From Flavobacterium oreochromis (GTDB lineage Bacteria > Bacteroidota > Bacteroidia > Flavobacteriales > Flavobacteriaceae): a stretch of 64,000 bases of DNA. The translations under genes and the position numbers were made by a program. Positions 60,082-64,000 of this stretch are shown here, in pieces (position 1 is the stretch's first letter; each line of letters begins with the position of its first letter). The stretch is from positions 558,001 through 622,000 of the forward strand of contig NZ_CP067377.1 of the NCBI RefSeq assembly GCF_019565455.1. The letters are read 5' to 3'. The notes beneath the pieces are model-generated. The model searched no databases. It was not told the origin of the DNA and worked only from the letters and a program-made list of their open reading frames with translations.

Positions 60082-60285
60082 TTATGATTGATTTTTCAAC
60101 TTATGTTCAATTGACTTTGAAAGATTAAAAATCAGCAAGATAACTATAGCGCACAATACTGCCAATATCCCTATTAATGCAACTAAACTATCTCCTTTAA
60201 ATAAATCTTCAAGATTAAGCATTGTAACATTTACACCAATCAACACAACTCCCAATACTAAAATTATATAAGTAAAAATTTTCAT
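60082..60285 (-). CDS. Small two-helix membrane protein, unknown function
   Basis: This 67-aa protein has two hydrophobic segments (TYIILVLGVVLIGVNVTML and LVALIGILAVLCAIVILLIFNL) joined by a short acidic loop (NLEDLFKGDS) and a basic tail. I recognise no named family. It sits between marC (39 bases upstream) and the oxidoreductase (four bases downstream), in the same direction. Confidence 0.75.
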   Translation of the reverse strand: MKIFTYIILVLGVVLIGVNVTMLNLEDLFKGDSLVALIGILAVLCAIVILLIFNLSKSIEHKLKNQS

Positions 60286-60324
60286 TCTTTTCCTTTTTAA
60301 GAGACAAAATTACATTTTTTCAAC

Positions 60325-60900
60325 CTAAACAAACAAGCCTTTAACATTAGCAGCAAATAATTTAACAGCTATTGCCAACAATACAACACCAAAAACTTTT
60401 CGTACTACCCCTAATCCTGTTGGTCCAAGCAACTCTTCTATTTTACCTGACAGCTTTAAAACAGCATACACAATTATTATATTAAACAAGATAGCCACTA
60501 CTATATTGATTGACTGATACTCTGATCGTAAAGATAACAATGTTGTCATAGTACCAGCACCTGCAATTAATGGAAATGCTAACGGAACAATACTTGCCGT
60601 CTTAGGTTCTTCATCTTTATAAATACTAATCCCTAATATCATCTCCAATGCAAGAAAAAACAAAACAATAGCTCCCGCAACAGCAAAGGATTTAACATCT
60701 ACACCTATAAATTTCAACATCCCTTCTCCCACAAAAAGAAACATAATCATAATCAAGCCTGAAACAAAACTAGCACGTTCAGCATGAATATGTCCTATTT
60801 TATTTCGTAAATCCACAATTATAGGAATTGACCCCATAATATCAATAACTGCAAATAAAACCATCCCTACAGTTAACACTTCTTTCCAATCAAAATTCAT
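60325..60900 (-). CDS. MarC family integral membrane protein
   Basis: The 191-aa product has six membrane helices and family motifs. These are AVIDIMGSIPIIVDL near residue 20, ALEMILGISIYKDEE near 85, SIVPLAFPLIAGAGTMTTLLSLRS near 105, and VVRKVFGVVLLAIAVKLFAANVKGL at the end. MarC proteins are widespread inner-membrane proteins without an agreed function. The name's link to antibiotic resistance has not held up. It is the first gene of a three-gene minus-strand operon, divergent from the DUF3109 gene. Confidence 0.92.
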   Translation of the reverse strand: MNFDWKEVLTVGMVLFAVIDIMGSIPIIVDLRNKIGHIHAERASFVSGLIMIMFLFVGEGMLKFIGVDVKSFAVAGAIVLFFLALEMILGISIYKDEEPKTASIVPLAFPLIAGAGTMTTLLSLRSEYQSINIVVAILFNIIIVYAVLKLSGKIEELLGPTGLGVVRKVFGVVLLAIAVKLFAANVKGLFV

Positions 60901-60986
60901 AACTTATACCATTTAACAAATATTTTCGAATATACTAATTTCAAACAATTAACAAAACTACAAACCTAATTATTGTTTCTTATTTG

Positions 60987-60994
60987 TAATTTTG
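60987..60994 (+). promoter_or_regulatory. Candidate DUF3109 gene -7 box
   Basis: TAATTTTG at 60987-60994 fits TAnnTTTG and lies 21 bases before the ATG at 61016. A TTG start at 60992 is rejected because it lies inside this box. Confidence 0.45.
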
Positions 60995-61015
60995 CAGCAC
61001 TCAAAACAAAATCAC

Positions 61016-61582
61016 ATGTTTCAAATTGGTAAAACAATCGTCTCAGAAGACATTTTAGAAAAAGAATTCGTATGCAATCTAACTGCTTGTAAAGGGGCTT
61101 GCTGTATTGATGGAGATTCTGGAGCTCCTCTATTAGAAGAAGAATTACCAATCTTAGAAGCTATTTATCCTAAAATAGAACACTTACTCAAACCAGAAGG
61201 GGTTGAAGCTATAAAAAACCAAGGCACATGGGTTAAAGACAAAGATAATGAACTAGGAACACCACTAATAGACAATAAAGACTGTGCCTATGTTATTTTT
61301 AAAGACGGAAATGCTTTATGTGGCATAGAAGAAGCCTACAATCAAGGTTTAATAGATTGGAAGAAACCTGTTTCTTGCCATCTTTACCCAATAAGGATAA
61401 AAGAATTTACAAGTTTTCAAGCGGTCAACTATGATCGTTGGGACATATGTTCTGAAGCTTGCTCTCTAGGAAAAGAACTCAAGGTACCTATCTATAAATT
61501 CGTAAAAGAAGCTTTAATAAGAAGATTTGGAGCTGAATGGTATGAAGAACTTGAAATCGTAGCACGCGAATACTACAAATAA
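61016..61582 (+). CDS. DUF3109 family cysteine-rich protein (YkgJ-like)
   Basis: From the ATG at 61016 the product is 188 aa. The cysteine pattern FVCNLTACKGACCIDGDSGAPLLEEE near residue 20, DCAYVIFKDGNALCGIEEAY near 90, KKPVSCHLYPIRI near 115 and DICSEACSLG near 140 is that of DUF3109/YkgJ-like proteins, thought to bind a zinc or Fe-S centre. Function is not established. The upstream neighbour is divergent marC. The next gene is nrdB, 420 bases downstream. Confidence 0.9.
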   Translation: MFQIGKTIVSEDILEKEFVCNLTACKGACCIDGDSGAPLLEEELPILEAIYPKIEHLLKPEGVEAIKNQGTWVKDKDNELGTPLIDNKDCAYVIFKDGNALCGIEEAYNQGLIDWKKPVSCHLYPIRIKEFTSFQAVNYDRWDICSEACSLGKELKVPIYKFVKEALIRRFGAEWYEELEIVAREYYK

Positions 61583-62002
61583 ACAAAAGACTCTACTAAT
61601 AATTTTCTTTTAAGCTAGAAAAAAATCATCAACAATAAAGAGCTCAAAAAACACATTATATCACCCCAACAAAAAGCCTTTTTCATTCCTTAAAAAGCTA
61701 ATCATTTACAACACAAGTAGATCAGATAAATTTGTTAATATTTGTAAAAAAAGCAGACATATTAAAGCCCTCTAAAACCCTTTATTTTATAAGGGTTTAA
61801 CTTTTTAAAAAACGTAAATATTTAATTTTCAAAGATTTAACTTTTTAATACAGAATAACTTACAATCGTATCTTTTGTTAAAAACTCCTCTGAAATGTGA
61901 ATAACTATTCTTTCATTTCTGAGTCTAAATTTGAATCTTTGTAGTCCCCAATTACACATAGATTATTCGAATTAATTTTAAACTATAATTTCAGGTATAA
62001 AC
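61583..62002 (+). other. Intergenic region before nrdB, with hairpin and candidate promoter
   Basis: No gene was seen in these 420 bases. A hairpin AAACCCTT/AAGGGTTT (61775-61782 and 61791-61798) followed by AACTTTTT could be a weak terminator. TAAATTTG at 61926-61933 fits the -7 box and would give nrdB a leader of about 65 bases. I looked for an NrdR-like palindrome and found none convincing. Confidence 0.5.
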
Positions 62003-62980
62003 ATGGCTATTATTGAACCCATTTTACAAGAAAATAAAGACCGTTTTGTCATTTTCCCTATCAAACATCATGATATTTGGGAATGGTATAAAAAAATGGA
62101 AGCAAGCTTCTGGACAGCAGAAGAAATAGACTTACATCAAGATTTGACAGATTGGAATACAAAATTAAGTGAGGATGAAAAATATTTCATTAAACATATT
62201 TTAGCTTTTTTTGCTGCATCTGATGGAATCGTAAACGAAAATCTTGCAGAAAATTTTGTAAATGAAGTTCAATACCCGGAAGCTAAATTCTTCTATGGTT
62301 TTCAAATCATGATGGAAAACATCCATAGTGAAACATATTCATTGCTAATTGATACTTATGTAAAGGATGACACAGAAAAAGATCAATTATTTCATGCAAT
62401 TGAGGTCTTTCCTGCTATCAAGAAAAAAGCACAATGGGCATTACGCTGGATAGAATCAGATTCATTCGCAGAAAGATTAATAGCTTTTGCTGCAGTGGAA
62501 GGAATCTTTTTTTCGGGAGCATTCTGTTCGATCTATTGGTTAAAAAAGCGAGGTTTAATGCCTGGACTCACCTTTTCAAACGAATTAATATCTCGTGATG
62601 AAGGTGTACACTGTGATTTTGCAGTCCATTTACACAATCATCATTTAGTAAATAAAGTTTCCAAAGAAAGAATTTCAGAAATTATAGTAGACGCTTTAAA
62701 TATAGAACGTGAATTTATAACTGAATCACTTCCTGTTTCTCTAATAGGAATGAATGCTATTTTAATGACACAATACCTAGAATTCGTAGCTGATAGATTA
62801 TTAGTTGAACTAGGTTGTGCTAAAGTTTTCAACTCTACTAATCCATTTGACTTCATGGATATGATTTCATTACAAGGAAAAACTAATTTCTTTGAAAAGC
62901 GTGTTGCAGAATACCAAAAAGCAGGAGTAATGAACAATGAAGAAGAGGCAAATAAATTTTCATTAGATGCTGATTTTTAA
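62003..62980 (+). CDS. nrdB: Class I ribonucleotide reductase small subunit
   Basis: NrdB houses the di-iron tyrosyl radical cofactor for deoxyribonucleotide synthesis. The 325-aa ferritin-like product has [17 protein letters not shown] (first iron-ligand helix), the E…H pair in [14 protein letters not shown] near residue 112, [18 protein letters not shown] (third ligand) and [19 protein letters not shown] (E…H ligands). Its C-terminus (NKFSLDADF) is the tail that docks to NrdA. nrdA follows 140 bases downstream in the same direction. Confidence 0.97.
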   Translation: MAIIEPILQENKDRFVIFPIKHHDIWEWYKKMEASFWTAEEIDLHQDLTDWNTKLSEDEKYFIKHILAFFAASDGIVNENLAENFVNEVQYPEAKFFYGFQIMMENIHSETYSLLIDTYVKDDTEKDQLFHAIEVFPAIKKKAQWALRWIESDSFAERLIAFAAVEGIFFSGAFCSIYWLKKRGLMPGLTFSNELISRDEGVHCDFAVHLHNHHLVNKVSKERISEIIVDALNIEREFITESLPVSLIGMNAILMTQYLEFVADRLLVELGCAKVFNSTNPFDFMDMISLQGKTNFFEKRVAEYQKAGVMNNEEEANKFSLDADF

Positions 62981-63017
62981 CATATACTTGATTAACTAAA
63001 AAAACGATCGAGTTACA

Positions 63018-63052
63018 AAACACCCATAGTAATAGTCGGGAGACTGGTGTTT
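63018..63052 (+). promoter_or_regulatory. Hairpin in the nrdB-nrdA spacer
   Basis: AAACACC (63018-63024) and GGTGTTT (63046-63052) form a stem around a 21-base loop that has a smaller AGT/ACT pairing. No T run follows. It lies 38 bases after the nrdB stop and 69 before the nrdA start, and could set the NrdA:NrdB ratio or mark an RNA-processing site. Confidence 0.45.
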
Positions 63053-63120
63053 GATAAATCATATTATTAACAAGAAAATAAAGAAGGGATTTTTTATTTT
63101 CAAAAAGAAAAAACAAAACT

Positions 63121-64000
63121 ATGTACGTAGTAAAAAGAGATGGGCATAAAGAACCCGTAATGTTTGACAAAATTACAGACAGAATTAAAAAGCTGTGCTA
63201 TGGCTTAAATGACATGGTAGATGCAGTAAAAGTTGCCATGCGAGTAATTGAAGGTTTATATGATGGAGTAACTACTTCTGAATTAGATAATTTAGCTGCA
63301 GAAACCGCAGCAGCCATGACCGTTACACATCCTGATTATGCACAATTAGCTGCTAGAATTGCCATTTCTAACTTACATAAAAACACAAAAAAATCGTTTT
63401 CTGAAACAATGAACGATATGTTTCACTATGTAAGCCCACGCACAGGTAAAGAAGCACCCCTTATCTCTGATGAAGTACATAAAGTAATCATGGAAAATTC
63501 AGCTTTTCTAGATTCACATGTAATTTACAATCGTGATTTTAATTACGATTATTTTGGATTCAAAACCTTAGAACGTTCTTATTTACTTAAAATTAACGGA
63601 AAGATAGCTGAACGCCCACAACATATGCTAATGCGTGTTGCTGTTGGAATTCACTTAAACGATTTAGAATCAGCAATTGAAACTTACGAATTGATGTCTA
63701 AAAAGTTCTTCACACATGCGACTCCAACGCTTTTCAATGCTGGAACACCCAAACCTCAAATGTCTTCGTGCTTTCTTTTAGCAATGCAAGATGACAGTAT
63801 TGATGGGATTTATGATACATTAAAACAAACTGCTAAAATCTCACAATCTGCTGGAGGTATTGGTTTATCAATCCACAACGTACGTGCAACTGGATCTTAT
63901 ATCAGAGGAACGAATGGCACTTCTAACGGAATTGTACCAATGTTACGCGTTTTCAATGACACAGCTCGTTATGTAGATCAAGGAGGAGGAAAACGAAAAG
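63121..64000 (+). CDS. nrdA: Class I ribonucleotide reductase large subunit, 5' part
   Basis: NrdA reduces ribonucleoside diphosphates using the NrdB radical. The ATG at 63121 opens 293 codons that run off the window. The ATP-cone ([24 protein letters not shown]) occupies residues 1-90 or so, pointing to allosteric activity control. The catalytic domain follows ([45 protein letters not shown] with the first active-site cysteine, and [17 protein letters not shown]). The second redox cysteine and the C-terminus are outside the window. Confidence 0.96.
   Translation, partial: MYVVKRDGHKEPVMFDKITDRIKKLCYGLNDMVDAVKVAMRVIEGLYDGVTTSELDNLAAETAAAMTVTHPDYAQLAARIAISNLHKNTKKSFSETMNDMFHYVSPRTGKEAPLISDEVHKVIMENSAFLDSHVIYNRDFNYDYFGFKTLERSYLLKINGKIAERPQHMLMRVAVGIHLNDLESAIETYELMSKKFFTHATPTLFNAGTPKPQMSSCFLLAMQDDSIDGIYDTLKQTAKISQSAGGIGLSIHNVRATGSYIRGTNGTSNGIVPMLRVFNDTARYVDQGGGKRK

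Overview
The window is AT-rich chromosomal DNA from a gliding, type IX secreting member of the Flavobacteriaceae, most likely Flavobacterium or a close relative. The evidence is the presence of SprA, RemB, a gliding-motility C-terminal adhesin, two PorP/SprF proteins, the Nfu/IF-2/NusA forms typical of Bacteroidetes, and repeated promoter -7 boxes of the Bacteroidetes form TAnnTTTG. The species assignment is inference. No rRNA, tRNA, IS element, prophage or CRISPR array was seen.

Layout. 1-10.4 kb: a partial alpha/beta hydrolase, remnants of a small lipoprotein, pdxJ, then the envelope-biogenesis run CBS protein - nadK - DUF6089 - uppS - bamA - ompH - ompH - murI. 10.4-19.5 kb: gamma-carbonic anhydrase, an orphan PorP/SprF, a three-domain Nfu protein, MscS channel, tsaB, an RND/ABC-type periplasmic adaptor with TolC, and a DUF4403 lipoprotein. 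19.5-24.7 kb (minus strand): a cytochrome oxidase cluster (ctaB, two subunit III proteins, subunit IV, a membrane-anchored unknown, SCO, DUF420, a small CxxC membrane protein). 24.9-33.9 kb: a type IX secretion module of a giant adhesin with twelve almost identical 306-bp repeats, an SprF-like partner and an OmpA/TPR/PD40 protein. 34.2-50.1 kb (minus strand): remB - deoC - vanZ - gcvH, sprA, ruvA, maeB, queG and ruvB. 50.2-57.7 kb: APC permease, the rimP-nusA-infB operon (minus), and a universal stress protein. 58.4-64 kb: HupE/UreJ, dCMP deaminase, a small FAD oxidoreductase/MarC operon, DUF3109, nrdB and the 5' part of nrdA.

How the parts work together. The window joins outer-membrane building (UppS, BamA, Skp-like OmpH, MurI), aerobic respiration (oxidase subunit and assembly genes, without the catalytic subunits) and gliding/adhesion (SprA is part of the T9SS translocon; the adhesin is a probable T9SS cargo that would use its neighbouring SprF-like protein).

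Three points stand out. (1) Many otherwise healthy and often essential genes (uppS twice, murI, ompH, the efflux adaptor, ctaB, the adhesin, sprA, a permease, usp) are broken by single-base changes in homopolymer runs. This looks like a sequencing or assembly artefact, so I annotate them as joined genes. (2) A family of about 100-160-bp imperfect palindromes recurs at gene 3' ends, with at least three clear copies and two probable ones. (3) A canonical terminator hairpin sits in the leader of rimP-nusA-infB, between a promoter-like box and the rimP start, and is a candidate attenuator.
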